Positions 1 to 7,124 are shown, numbered from the stretch's first letter. The stretch is 19,781 nucleotides of DNA from Oscillospiraceae bacterium (GCA_004558145.1 SFDQ01000016.1:1-19781); one strand, 5' to 3'. Program-made: numbers and translations. Notes: generated by a model not told the origin, from the letters alone.

Positions 1-101
1 AGGGGGTATCTCCGAATCGGAAGTTGACTCATCAAAACAAGAATAAATAATTTGAGTTTTGCGGAGATAACATGACATCTACAGCGTTTTGATGTTACAG
101 G
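1..101. other. Window edge, possible 3' end of an upstream gene
   Basis: Two plus-strand frames enter from the left edge and stop at 44-46 and 48-50. Either could be the last 14-15 codons of a gene ending just before the terminator at 102-132, but there is too little to identify it. No promoter or RNA gene was recognised here. Confidence 0.25.
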
Positions 102-322
102 AAAAGCCCCACACGAAAGTGCGGGGCTTTTTGCTTTACTCTCCGGGATTTGGACCCGAGCGCCGGAAGGCGCGGGCAAAAAGTTCGAGCGCCGCCTGCG
201 GCGGATGCAGCGAGAACTTTTTGGCGCAGCGGTCGGCTAGGCCTCCGGAAGAAAGACGGAATGAAAGCGACCAACGTGGCGGCTATGAATATGATGATCA
301 GCAAATAACGCTTTGCTTTCAC
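95..322 (-). CDS. Doubtful small membrane protein
   Basis: This is a 75-codon minus-strand frame starting with GTG. The first 25 residues (MKAKRYLLIIIFIAATLVAF and onward) form a convincing single transmembrane segment or signal anchor. The remainder is Arg/Ala/Gly-rich and is read through a hairpin-rich intergenic stretch (about 144-222), and the last dozen codons translate the terminator at 102-132. That tail is what a frame running into non-coding DNA looks like. The upstream ribosome site is weak (A/G-rich AGAAAGAAAAG). It may be a small membrane peptide whose tail was replaced by a repeat element, or no gene at all. No family was recognised. Confidence 0.25.
   Translation of the reverse strand: MKAKRYLLIIIFIAATLVAFIPSFFRRPSRPLRQKVLAASAAGGARTFCPRLPALGSKSRRVKQKAPHFRVGLFL
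102..132 (+). terminator. Intrinsic terminator
   Basis: The arms 102-114 and 119-131 pair with a single A/C mismatch around a GAAA tetraloop, followed by a short T run. It probably ends the gene that enters from the left edge. The A-rich 5' flank means it could also work on the minus strand. Confidence 0.8.
144..222. repeat. Hairpin-rich intergenic element
   Basis: Several nested or adjacent inverted repeats are visible. GCGCC/GGCGC (160-164 with 169-173) closes a GGAA loop and is extended by CCC/GGG. CCGCC/GGCGG (192-196 with 200-204) closes a TGC loop. AAAAAGTTC at 178-186 pairs with GAACTTTTT at 214-222, enclosing the second hairpin. On the minus strand 144-156 reads like a tRNA T-arm (GGG-TCCAAAT-CCC), but no complete tRNA cloverleaf was found. 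This could be a dispersed repetitive extragenic element. No second copy was seen in this window. Confidence 0.4.
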
Positions 323-395
323 CTTTTCTTTCTCGTGCCCCTTTGCGGGGCCGGGCAGGGGAGCGATGCAAAGCGGCTCCTGACCTTTTGCACCC

Positions 396-424
396 TTGGC
401 ATTTGTGCAAAAGTGTATTATACT
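396..424 (+). promoter_or_regulatory. Sigma-A promoter of the first MarR gene
   Basis: TTGGCA (396-401) and TATACT (419-424) are separated by exactly 17 bp, upstream of the regulator that starts at 493. An A-tract follows the -10. The ACTTAA at 422-427 resembles a half site of the dyad found upstream of the permease, which would fit autoregulation, but that is only suggestive. Confidence 0.7.
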
Positions 425-492
425 TAAAAAAATGCCTGCGGCGCGGCAAACGGTTTCACCTTGCCGGGCAGGGCCGGGGGAGGAGAAGCGTC

Positions 493-978
493 ATGGGAAA
501 AAGGTCACGGGAAGAGCTGCTCCAAATGATATGGTCTTTGCAGAACGACGCCTATGCTTTAATGTATGAATATGATGCCATGCCCCATCGCTACGGTGAT
601 TACATCCTCTATCAGGCGGAGGCCCACATGGTGGACCTAATTGCTCTTTACCCCGGTATCACCGCTACCGACCTCGCCTCCATCCTGCGCATTAGTCCCA
701 GCGCCTGCTCTCAAACGATTCGCAAACTGCGGGAGAAGGGCCTGGTGGAGCAATTGCGCAATCGGGTCAATAACCGCCAGTTCCAGCTGCGCCTTACCGA
801 AACGGGTGAACTTCTCTATAAGGAGCACGCAGCCTTCAATGACGACTGCCAGCAAAAGACTTTTTCTAAACTGGACGAATTTACCGACGCAGAATTGGAA
901 CTCTACACGCAAGTCCAGAACCGCATCAACCAGGCATACGTGGATGATTTGCGCCGCAGCCGTGATCGTTTTGCTTGA
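493..978 (+). CDS. MarR-family transcriptional regulator
   Basis: A 161-aa protein with the MarR winged-helix layout: an N-terminal dimerisation helix (about 1-45), helix-turn-helix around 55-85 (GITATDLASILRISPSACSQ, then TIRKLREKGLVEQ), a wing with NRVNNRQFQLRLTETG, and a long C-terminal helix. The frame is open far upstream, but ATG 493 is chosen because GGAGGAG sits at 479-485 and the protein fold begins there. It is monocistronic, bounded by the promoter at 396-424 and the terminator at 1028-1064. The next promoter, 130 bp downstream, carries an operator-like dyad, so this regulator probably controls the permease operon and perhaps itself. MarR proteins usually repress and are released by small phenolic, thiol or metabolite ligands; the ligand here is unknown. 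Confidence 0.88.
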   Translation: MGKRSREELLQMIWSLQNDAYALMYEYDAMPHRYGDYILYQAEAHMVDLIALYPGITATDLASILRISPSACSQTIRKLREKGLVEQLRNRVNNRQFQLRLTETGELLYKEHAAFNDDCQQKTFSKLDEFTDAELELYTQVQNRINQAYVDDLRRSRDRFA

Positions 979-1027
979 CCCATCCCCATGTGAACGGTAA
1001 ATCAAGGCCAGGCCTTGTGAAAATTTT

Positions 1028-1064
1028 AGGCAGGTGTTACAAAGGCACCTGCCTGTTTTTGTTT
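1028..1064 (+). terminator. Intrinsic terminator after the first MarR gene
   Basis: AGGCAGGTG (1028-1036) pairs perfectly with CACCTGCCT (1046-1054), giving a 9-bp stem. It is followed by GTTTTTGTTTT. It separates the regulator from the permease operon. Confidence 0.9.
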
Positions 1065-1111
1065 TATTTGCAGAATTGCGGAATATCAACCAAAAAAATT
1101 CTCCTGACCCC

Positions 1112-1140
1112 TTGACGAACTGTGCGCCATGAACTATTCT
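1112..1140 (+). promoter_or_regulatory. Sigma-A promoter of the permease operon
   Basis: TTGACG (1112-1117), a 17-bp spacer, then TATTCT (1135-1140). The predicted transcript start near 1147 leaves a leader of about 135 nt before the permease ATG. No riboswitch or T-box signature was recognised in that leader. Confidence 0.8.
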
Positions 1141-1154
1141 AAAGTCACTGAATA

Positions 1155-1185
1155 ATTAAGTTACTTAAAGATAAAGTGGCTTAAT
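1155..1185. promoter_or_regulatory. Candidate MarR operator
   Basis: The 12-mer ATTAAGTTACTT (1155-1166) and AAGTGGCTTAAT (1174-1185) are inverted copies matching at 10 of 12 positions, with a 7-nt spacer. Overlapping this, TTAAGTTACTTAA (1156-1168) is itself a perfect odd-centred palindrome. The site lies just downstream of the -10 at 1135-1140, a position where a bound repressor would block transcription. The MarR gene immediately upstream is the obvious candidate binder. Confidence 0.55.
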
Positions 1186-1283
1186 TTTGGCAAACAGCGC
1201 TGGTCCGCTCCCCGTGATCTGCACCCGGCCCGATCAGCCGCAGCGCGCAGCACGCAACCAACAAGGTTTCAGGAGGGAATTCT

Positions 1284-2657
1284 ATGCAAAACGAGAAAAA
1301 GAAACTGGGCATGTTTGATATCTACAGCCTGGGTGTAGGCGGCGCCATTGGCTCCGGCATCTTCGTAATGATGGGCCTGGGCATCGGTTACACAGGGCGG
1401 TCGATCTTTCTTGCGGTACTCATCGGCTGTTTCTACATGCTGCTGGCTTACCTGTATCAGCCGATGATGAGCTCCATGTTCGTGCTGCCCGGCGGCGATT
1501 ATGACATGAAAGCTATGCTCTTCGGGCCCACCCTCACCGGCGTGAGCGCTATTTTCACCTATGTGCAGGGCATGGCGATGGCGATGTACGGAACCGCCAT
1601 CGTAGACTATGCCGCAATGGTGTTCCCCGGCATCCTGCCCTACAGATCGGTCATTGCCATCGGCATCATCACCCTGTTCTTTGCGGCTACCATCCGGGGC
1701 TCCAAATTTCTGGCCACCATCACCAGCGTGATGACGGTTGTTCTGCTGACGACTATTGGCCTCTTCGTGGCGTTCGGCCTGTTCAAGGTATCCCCGGATT
1801 TTCTGACCGCGGACCACTTCTTTTTGAACGGAGGGATCGGCTTCATCCAGGCCATCTCCATCATGAGCTTCGCCTGCCAGGGAACCACGATGACCCCCGT
1901 TTCCATGATGGAGGTCACCAAAAAGCCCCGGCGCACCATCCCCATCTGCATTATCTTCATCACCCTCACTGTGGGCATCGTTTATGCACTGATGGGCGTT
2001 GTGGCTGCCGGTGTTCTGCCCGTTGAAGAGGTCGCCGGTCAGAGCCTGGCGCTGGTGGCCCAGGAGATTTTCCCCAACTGGCTGTATGTGTTGTTCATTC
2101 TGGGCGGCGCGGTGTTTGCCATTGCCACCTCTCTGGCCAGCGGCGTTGCCATGCTGCGTTACCCCTGCACACAGGTGGCCGAGGACGGCTGGCTGCCCGC
2201 CGTGTTCAAAAAGACCACCAAAGACGGCTATCCCTACGTGGTTCAGGGCTTTTTCTACCTGATCACCATCCTGCCCATCTTCTTCAACTTCTCGCTGGAT
2301 GCGCTGGTCTCTCTGGCGATGATCCCCAGCATGCTGATGAACGCCTACCTGAATCTGGCGCTGATCCGTGTGGTGAAAAAATACCCCGAGCAGTGGAAGA
2401 ACAGCGTTTATCATATGCCCAACGGCGTGTTCAATGTGCTGTGCGTAGTGGGCACTGCCTGTGCCCTGGTGGTGGCCTACAACCTGTTCGTGGACCTGTC
2501 CGCACGGGACATGATGGTATGTCTGGGCATCATCCTTCTCTGCGTGGCGGTGGCTGTGATCCGGCTCAAGACCGGCGCCGTGAAGCAAGAGGATCTGCTG
2601 GCCAAGCAGAAGGCCATCGAGACCAGGGCATTGGAGACAACCGCTTCCGAAGCGTAA
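1284..2657 (+). CDS. APC-superfamily amino acid permease
   Basis: A 457-aa integral membrane protein with about 12 hydrophobic segments, the usual size for amino acid-polyamine-organocation (APC) transporters. The first segment carries the family's glycine-rich substrate-binding motif GVGGAIGSGIF at residues 17-27. A second characteristic stretch, FACQGTTMTPVSMMEVTKKPRRTIP (in part), matches the conserved segment and cytoplasmic loop after helix 6. The start is fixed by AGGAGGG about 10 nt upstream of the ATG. Such proteins import amino acids by H+ symport, or exchange them for products. It is the first gene of an operon with a PLP lyase/aminotransferase and a beta-hydroxyacid dehydrogenase, so its substrate is probably the amino acid or S-conjugate those enzymes degrade. 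Specificity cannot be read from the sequence. Confidence 0.9.
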   Translation: MQNEKKKLGMFDIYSLGVGGAIGSGIFVMMGLGIGYTGRSIFLAVLIGCFYMLLAYLYQPMMSSMFVLPGGDYDMKAMLFGPTLTGVSAIFTYVQGMAMAMYGTAIVDYAAMVFPGILPYRSVIAIGIITLFFAATIRGSKFLATITSVMTVVLLTTIGLFVAFGLFKVSPDFLTADHFFLNGGIGFIQAISIMSFACQGTTMTPVSMMEVTKKPRRTIPICIIFITLTVGIVYALMGVVAAGVLPVEEVAGQSLALVAQEIFPNWLYVLFILGGAVFAIATSLASGVAMLRYPCTQVAEDGWLPAVFKKTTKDGYPYVVQGFFYLITILPIFFNFSLDALVSLAMIPSMLMNAYLNLALIRVVKKYPEQWKNSVYHMPNGVFNVLCVVGTACALVVAYNLFVDLSARDMMVCLGIILLCVAVAVIRLKTGAVKQEDLLAKQKAIETRALETTASEA

Positions 2658-2722
2658 AGCGCTCTATGACCGCGTTTTTCCGTTTTGAATTTTATTTTCA
2701 TTGAAGAAAGGTCGAATGCAAC

Positions 2723-3934
2723 ATGAAGTACGATTTCACCTCCATTATGGACCGCCACGGCAAGGACGCCATGGCGGTGGACGGTCTGGGCACGATGCCC
2801 GGCGTCATCCCGGACGCGCCCAAGGAGGGATTCGACGTCATCCCCATGTGGGTGGCGGACATGAACTTTGCCACCGCGCCCACCATCCCCGAGGCCATCA
2901 TCGAGCGCGCCAAGCACCCCGCTTATGGTTATTTCAGCCCCCGGGACGAGTATTTTGACGAGATCATCGCTTGGCATGAGAAGCGCAACGGCGTGACCGG
3001 CCTGACCAAGGAATGCATCGGCTATGAAAATGGCGTGCTGGGCGGTGTCATCAGTGCCTTGAACGTGTACTGCTCCAAGGGCGACAAGGTGCTGCTGCAT
3101 TCTCCCACCTATGTGGGATTCACCGCGGCTCTTTCCAACAACGGCTACGACATGGTACTCAGCCCTATGAAGAAGGACGAAAACGGTGTGTGGCGCATGG
3201 ATTTTGAGGACATGGAGGAAAAACTCCGCACCCAGAACATCCATGCCGCCGTCTTCTGCTCGCCCCACAACCCCTGCGGCCGCGTGTGGGAGCGCTGGGA
3301 GCTGGAGAAAGCCATGGCTCTGTTCGAGAAATACGACGTAAAGGTGGTCTCCGACGAGATCTGGAGCGACCTGATCCTGGCGGGCAACAAGCACATCCCC
3401 ACCCAGATGGTGAGCGAATGGGCCCGGCAGAACACGGTGGCGCTATACGCCCCCAGCAAGACCTTCAATCTGGCGGGCCTGGTGGGCAGCTACCACATCA
3501 TTTACAACAAGTGGCTGCGTGACCGGGTGCTGAAGGAGTCCAGCCTGCCCCACTACAACGACATGAACGTGCTGAGCATGCACGCGCTCATTGGCGCCTA
3601 CAAGCTCGAGGGCTACGAATGGCTGGACGAACTGCTCCAGGTGCTCACCGGCAATGTGGATTACGCCTGCAATTACATCAAGGATCACTTTGAGGGCGTG
3701 AAAGTTTCCCGGCCCCAGGGCACCTACATGCTGTTCGTGGACTGCACCGAGTGGTGCAAGGCTCATGGCAAGACCATCGAAGAGGTGGAAAAGGCCTGCT
3801 GGGATGTGGGCGTAGCAGTGCAGGATGGCACGATGTTCCACGGTTCCTGCCACCTGCGCATGAATCTGGCCCTGCCGCTCAGCCGCGTGCAGGAAGCTTT
3901 CAGCCGGATGGATAAATACGTCTTCAACGCCTGA
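2723..3934 (+). CDS. MalY/PatB-type PLP C-S lyase or aminotransferase
   Basis: A 403-aa fold-type I PLP enzyme of the aminotransferase class I/II family, closest in motifs to MalY/PatB cystathionine beta-lyases. It opens with the typical FDVIPMWVADMNF segment. SPHNPCGRVW contains the PLP-contacting Asn183, SDEIWSDL contains Asp211 that pairs with the pyridine nitrogen, and APSKTFNLAGLVGS contains the Schiff-base Lys246. GTYMLFVD and the Arg in CHLRMNLALP complete the substrate carboxylate region. Members cleave cystathionine, cysteine or cysteine S-conjugates to pyruvate, ammonia and a thiol, and some transaminate instead. A gap of 65 nt follows the permease with no terminator, and GAAAGG precedes the ATG, so co-transcription is likely. 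The location is cytosolic. Which substrate is cleaved is unknown. Confidence 0.9.
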   Translation: MKYDFTSIMDRHGKDAMAVDGLGTMPGVIPDAPKEGFDVIPMWVADMNFATAPTIPEAIIERAKHPAYGYFSPRDEYFDEIIAWHEKRNGVTGLTKECIGYENGVLGGVISALNVYCSKGDKVLLHSPTYVGFTAALSNNGYDMVLSPMKKDENGVWRMDFEDMEEKLRTQNIHAAVFCSPHNPCGRVWERWELEKAMALFEKYDVKVVSDEIWSDLILAGNKHIPTQMVSEWARQNTVALYAPSKTFNLAGLVGSYHIIYNKWLRDRVLKESSLPHYNDMNVLSMHALIGAYKLEGYEWLDELLQVLTGNVDYACNYIKDHFEGVKVSRPQGTYMLFVDCTEWCKAHGKTIEEVEKACWDVGVAVQDGTMFHGSCHLRMNLALPLSRVQEAFSRMDKYVFNA

Positions 3935-3954
3935 GAAAAAGGAGAGCAATCAGC

Positions 3955-4818
3955 ATGAAAAACATTGGATTTATTGGCCTGGGCTGGATGGGGCTCGGAA
4001 TGTGCAAAACACTGGTCAGGGCAAAGTACAACCTGACGGTGTTTGATGTGGTGAAAAAGCCGATGGACGAGATAGAGGCTTATGCCGTTGAACATCAGGC
4101 CCCTGCCGTGAGAAAAGCAGAAAGCGTCAAAGAAGTTGCGGAAAATTCTGACTTTATCGACCTTGTTGTGCGCAATGAAGACCAGTATCGCGAGATCATT
4201 GAAGGCAAGGATGGCCTTTTGGAAAATGTAAAGCCCGGCACCTATATTGTGATCCACGGAACGGTGACCGTGGGCTTTGTGCAGGAGATGTATCGCAAGG
4301 GCAGGGAGAAAGGCGTCGTCATAGTGGATGGACCCATTACCGGCCAAAAGCGCGAAGAAGGCGAGATCACGGTGATGCTTGGCTCCACGGAAGAGGAATA
4401 CGAATACATCAAGTCGGTCATTTATCCGATGGGACGAATTTTGAGGATCGGCGAAAGCGGGGCCGGCATGGTTGCCAAACTTGTGAATAATATGATGGCA
4501 ACTGTGCATACCGGCATCCTGGCGGAGGCGTTGATCTTTGGCGAAAAGATGGGCGTCCCCAAAGAGGCGTTGCTGGAGCAGCTGAACAATCCGGAAAGTT
4601 CCGGCTATTCCTGGTCGGTATCCCATTGGAATGCACTGGAACAAATGACCAAAATATTCATTGAAACCAATGGCGGCCCGGCGGCTTTGACGTTTAAAGA
4701 TTTGGGGATCGCACTGCAATCGGCCCATCAAATCGATCCGAGATTTGCCCTTCCCCTTACGTCGGCTGTCTTTGGGGCCGACATCGGACGGCTCCCGCCG
4801 TCCTGTCTGGCGAAGTGA
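3955..4818 (+). CDS. Beta-hydroxyacid dehydrogenase (3-hydroxyisobutyrate dehydrogenase family)
   Basis: A 287-aa NAD(P)-dependent oxidoreductase. The N-terminal Rossmann motif is IGFIGLGWMG (GxGxxG at 8-13). The substrate loop is DGPITGQKREEG (125-136; usually D-x-P-V-S-G-G). The catalytic Lys175 sits in GAGMVAKLVNNMM, and KDLGIAL is the conserved C-domain KD motif. The family interconverts beta-hydroxyacids and semialdehydes, such as 3-hydroxyisobutyrate or tartronate semialdehyde. It is 20 nt after the lyase with AAAGGAGA upstream, so it is clearly in the same operon. Oddity: after LPLTSAV, where relatives continue for about 35 residues, only 15 unusual residues remain (FGADIGRLPPSCLAK), so the C-terminus is short and divergent. 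Codon usage also looks less GC-rich than in the two preceding genes. The substrate is not determinable. Confidence 0.85.
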   Translation: MKNIGFIGLGWMGLGMCKTLVRAKYNLTVFDVVKKPMDEIEAYAVEHQAPAVRKAESVKEVAENSDFIDLVVRNEDQYREIIEGKDGLLENVKPGTYIVIHGTVTVGFVQEMYRKGREKGVVIVDGPITGQKREEGEITVMLGSTEEEYEYIKSVIYPMGRILRIGESGAGMVAKLVNNMMATVHTGILAEALIFGEKMGVPKEALLEQLNNPESSGYSWSVSHWNALEQMTKIFIETNGGPAALTFKDLGIALQSAHQIDPRFALPLTSAVFGADIGRLPPSCLAK

Positions 4819-4930
4819 TCAAAACCGCAGCGCAAACACTACCTCCGATGCTCCTCTCTCTTTGCTTCGGTTTGGATATCTTGACGTGCTTACCTAACCC
4901 AGGGACGGCGCAAGTTCAGATTCCAGAGAG

Positions 4931-4961
4931 GCCGGTCAACCGAATGGTTGGCCGGCTTTTC
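4931..4961 (+). terminator. Intrinsic terminator of the permease operon
   Basis: GCCGGTCAACC (4931-4941) pairs with GGTTGGCCGGC (4946-4956) over 11 bp with one G-T wobble. The loop is GAAT and TTTTC follows. No convincing gene lies in 4819-5043; the short open frame there has no ribosome site and spans this hairpin. Confidence 0.9.
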
Positions 4962-5043
4962 TGTGATGAAATGAAAGGCCGGGCAAGAATCGTTGCATAA
5001 ACAGCGACGGAATTTTTCGACGACGTAAAATGCGGGTGATCGT

Positions 5044-5763
5044 ATGCGAAGCAAACAGCTTGTGAAGACTGCTCCTTTGGCTGTTCTGGCGGTGATGGTC
5101 TCTGTTCTGTTCAGTGCTTGTGATTTCGACGGATGCCTGCACACTGACCTGGCCGCGCTGGCAAAGGGCGATTATTCCCGGATCGCTGACCCGGACGTGG
5201 CACAAACGGTTCGTTCTGCCATTGACGGCGGAACAGCAGAATGGACGAGCGGCGATATAAACGAGGACGGGAAACCGGAACTCGTTCTGTTGGAGACGAC
5301 CAGGCAGTCCTCCGAAGGGCCTCAGCCGATACTGGCGGTTTTTTATGTGAACAGAGGAAAAATCGAGAACGCCATACTGGACTTTAACGACAGCACGGAA
5401 TACTTTTTTCTCGGCCCGGATGACAGTGTGGTGTATTTTTTCAATGCCAGCGGCGCTGTTATTGCGGAGCAGTACTATCGCTGCGCTTTTACGGACGAGT
5501 ATGACCATGGTTATACGGGGGGCCTTGTCGCTGCAAACTTTTTGGATGGCACAGAATTGAACGGCGAACCGCTGGATCGGGAAAGCTGGGCAAGAGAACA
5601 TCCGGACCTGGCCGATATGCCCCTGAAAGGCGTGCATTATATCCGCCTGTCTTCCGAAAATGGGGAGGATCGGCTGACCGAAGAAGAGATCGACGAACAA
5701 ATCTTTCTGGCGGAATATAAAATGCTGACCGGCCTGGACTTTTCAGGCCGGGACGGGCAATAA
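5044..5763 (+). CDS. Putative lipoprotein of unknown function
   Basis: A 239-aa protein that begins with a lipoprotein signal peptide: basic RSKQLVK, a hydrophobic core, then LFSAC with the lipidated Cys at residue 26, which fits the relaxed lipobox rule. It is therefore predicted to be anchored on the outer face of the membrane. Residues 70-82 (GDINEDGKPELVL) match a D-x-N-x-D-G-x-x-E calcium-binding loop of the EF-hand/dockerin/VCBS kind, common in secreted Clostridial proteins that measure or bind something outside. The rest is mixed alpha/beta with an acidic C-terminus. The ribosome site is weak (GCGGGTGAT) and no strong promoter was seen in 4962-5043. It stands alone between two terminators. 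No enzymatic motif was recognised. Confidence 0.75.
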   Translation: MRSKQLVKTAPLAVLAVMVSVLFSACDFDGCLHTDLAALAKGDYSRIADPDVAQTVRSAIDGGTAEWTSGDINEDGKPELVLLETTRQSSEGPQPILAVFYVNRGKIENAILDFNDSTEYFFLGPDDSVVYFFNASGAVIAEQYYRCAFTDEYDHGYTGGLVAANFLDGTELNGEPLDRESWAREHPDLADMPLKGVHYIRLSSENGEDRLTEEEIDEQIFLAEYKMLTGLDFSGRDGQ

Positions 5764-5791
5764 AACATCTTTTCCGTTAAGACATGCCGCC

Positions 5792-5824
5792 AAGGCGGTC
5801 AGCCCTTCGGCTGACTGCCTTTTT
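5792..5824 (+). terminator. Intrinsic terminator after the lipoprotein gene
   Basis: A 13-bp stem (5792-5804 with 5809-5821, one G-T wobble) closed by CTTC and running into a T5 tract. Between this and the promoter at 5909, the only other feature is the perfect 12-bp palindrome GCCGGCGCCGGC at 5873-5884. Confidence 0.88.
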
Positions 5825-5900
5825 GCCGCCCAGTCGGTTCGGGGGAAGTGCACGCCGCCTTGACAAAAAGACGCCGGCGCCGGCGCTGAAAGCGACGTGT

Positions 5901-5941
5901 TTTAATCGTTGACATTGCGGTGCAAAGCAACTAAGATTAAA
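5901..5941 (+). promoter_or_regulatory. Consensus promoter with dyads, diguanylate cyclase gene
   Basis: A perfect TTGACA (5909-5914), a 17-bp spacer, then TAAGAT (5932-5937). The core elements are bracketed by the inverted repeat TTTAATC (5901-5907) and GATTAAA (5935-5941). A second partial dyad lies inside: GTTG (5908-5911) with CAAC (5928-5931), and TTGC with GCAA. These suggest a regulator binding over the promoter. Transcription would begin near 5944, giving a leader of about 130 nt. Confidence 0.75.
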
Positions 5942-5973
5942 TTTAATAGGAAATATTATTATTGAGCGCAATG

Positions 5974-6038
5974 CGGCGGAGCCCCATGACCCGCCTGCCT
6001 TGTCCGGGCGATGGGTGGGGCACCGGGATATGCCGCCG
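5974..6038 (+). other. Structured 5' leader of the diguanylate cyclase mRNA
   Basis: CGGCGG at 5974-5979 can pair with CCGCCG at 6033-6038. Inside this, GCCCCA (5981-5986) pairs with TGGGGC (6016-6021) and CCC (5990-5992) with GGG (6013-6015). This long imperfect hairpin ends about 40 nt before the ATG. It has none of the conserved bases of c-di-GMP-I or other riboswitches known to me, so it is only a candidate structured leader. Confidence 0.35.
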
Positions 6039-6076
6039 GCGGAAGCTGATGTTTGAGAAGAAAAGAGAGATGACAG

Positions 6077-7075
6077 ATGACGCAGTCTCCCGACAGAGAC
6101 AAAAAAATACAAACCGTCAGGGAATTGACCAGCTTTTTATTCCACAAGCACTACTGTGAGAACGATGTGGAGTCCATCATCGAACTGTTCGATGAAAAGC
6201 TGAGCTGGTTTGGCGCGGGCGAACAGGAATACGATGTGGGGACCGAGAAGATCTCCGGCATCTTTCGGCAGTTTGTGAATAAGGTCCCCAAATGCAACAT
6301 CTGGGATGAAGAATACGATGTGATCGATGTTTCACCGGATGTGTACGTCTGCTCCGGCCGGGCGTGGATCGCCACCGACCCCTCCACGAAGGTCTATCTG
6401 CAGGTGCATCAGCGCATCACGGCGGTGTTTCATTGGGTGGACGGCACGCCCCGCTGCTGCCACATCCACATCTCGAATCCGTATTCCGAGATGACGCCGC
6501 AAGATGTGGGCTTCCCCACACAGATCGGGCAGTACACGTACGAATATCTGCAGAAGTGCGTTGACGAGTACAAAGAAAAGGTCGAAGAGCAGACCAGACT
6601 TCTGGAGAAGCTGAGCTTTGAGGATTCGCTGACGGGGCTGTTCAACCGAAACAAATTCAACCTCGACGTGGAGGAACTCAAAAAGGGCGGCCTTTCCGCT
6701 CTGGGCGTGGCCGCCATCGACCTGAACGGGCTGAAGCCGGTCAATGACCACATGGGCCACAGCGCCGGCGACAGCCTCATCCGCCGCACCGCAAAGCATA
6801 TCACCGGCAGGTTTGCGGGAAAAGGTTACCGCATAGGCGGCGATGAGTTTGTGGTCATCGCTCCCCGGATGGAAGAAGACGCGTTCCGAAGCGCGGTGGC
6901 CGCGATGAAAAACGACATGGAGCAGGAAGACATCAGCGTTTCCGTGGGCGTATCCTGGCGAGGCAGCGGCTGCAGCATCGAAGCGCAACTTGACGAAGCG
7001 GACAAACAGATGTACCGGGCAAAAGCCAGGTTTTACAGCTTGCGGGACAATGACCGGCGCAAAAGAGACGATTGA
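6077..7075 (+). CDS. Diguanylate cyclase with N-terminal NTF2/SnoaL-like domain
   Basis: A 332-aa soluble protein. Residues about 12-145 look like a SnoaL/NTF2-like cone domain (FGAGEQEYDVGTEKI early and CCHIHISNPYSEM late), a type used as a ligand-sensing input in Clostridia; this part is inferred by resemblance. A coiled coil (about 160-182) leads to a GGDEF domain that starts at DSLTGLFNRNKF (183 onward). The nucleotide and metal residues are intact: DLNGLKPVNDHMGHSAGD and the active-site loop RIGGDEF (GGDEF at 254-258). It should condense two GTP to c-di-GMP. The inhibitory I-site RxxD is RFAG at the aligned position, so product feedback inhibition is probably absent. ATG 6077 follows AGAGAGATGACAG. 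It has its own promoter and is convergent with the gene at 7188. Confidence 0.9.
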   Translation: MTQSPDRDKKIQTVRELTSFLFHKHYCENDVESIIELFDEKLSWFGAGEQEYDVGTEKISGIFRQFVNKVPKCNIWDEEYDVIDVSPDVYVCSGRAWIATDPSTKVYLQVHQRITAVFHWVDGTPRCCHIHISNPYSEMTPQDVGFPTQIGQYTYEYLQKCVDEYKEKVEEQTRLLEKLSFEDSLTGLFNRNKFNLDVEELKKGGLSALGVAAIDLNGLKPVNDHMGHSAGDSLIRRTAKHITGRFAGKGYRIGGDEFVVIAPRMEEDAFRSAVAAMKNDMEQEDISVSVGVSWRGSGCSIEAQLDEADKQMYRAKARFYSLRDNDRRKRDD

Positions 7076-7124
7076 ACCGCGGGCCCCGGTCCGAACGACT
7101 TTTTTCACAAAGATATACCGATAA

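Noticed and set aside
144..240. A possible tRNA suggested by the T-arm-like GGGTCCAAATCCC on the minus strand
   Set aside because: No matching acceptor, D-arm or anticodon arm could be laid out at tRNA spacing, and the flanking hairpins do not fit a cloverleaf.
4815..5000. A 61-codon plus-strand ORF after the dehydrogenase
   Set aside because: It lacks a ribosome site, contains the operon terminator and has no protein-like features beyond a short hydrophobic run.
5860..5865. A second TTGACA upstream of the diguanylate cyclase gene
   Set aside because: There is no -10 element at 16-18 bp; the next perfect -35 at 5909 with its -10 explains the transcript.
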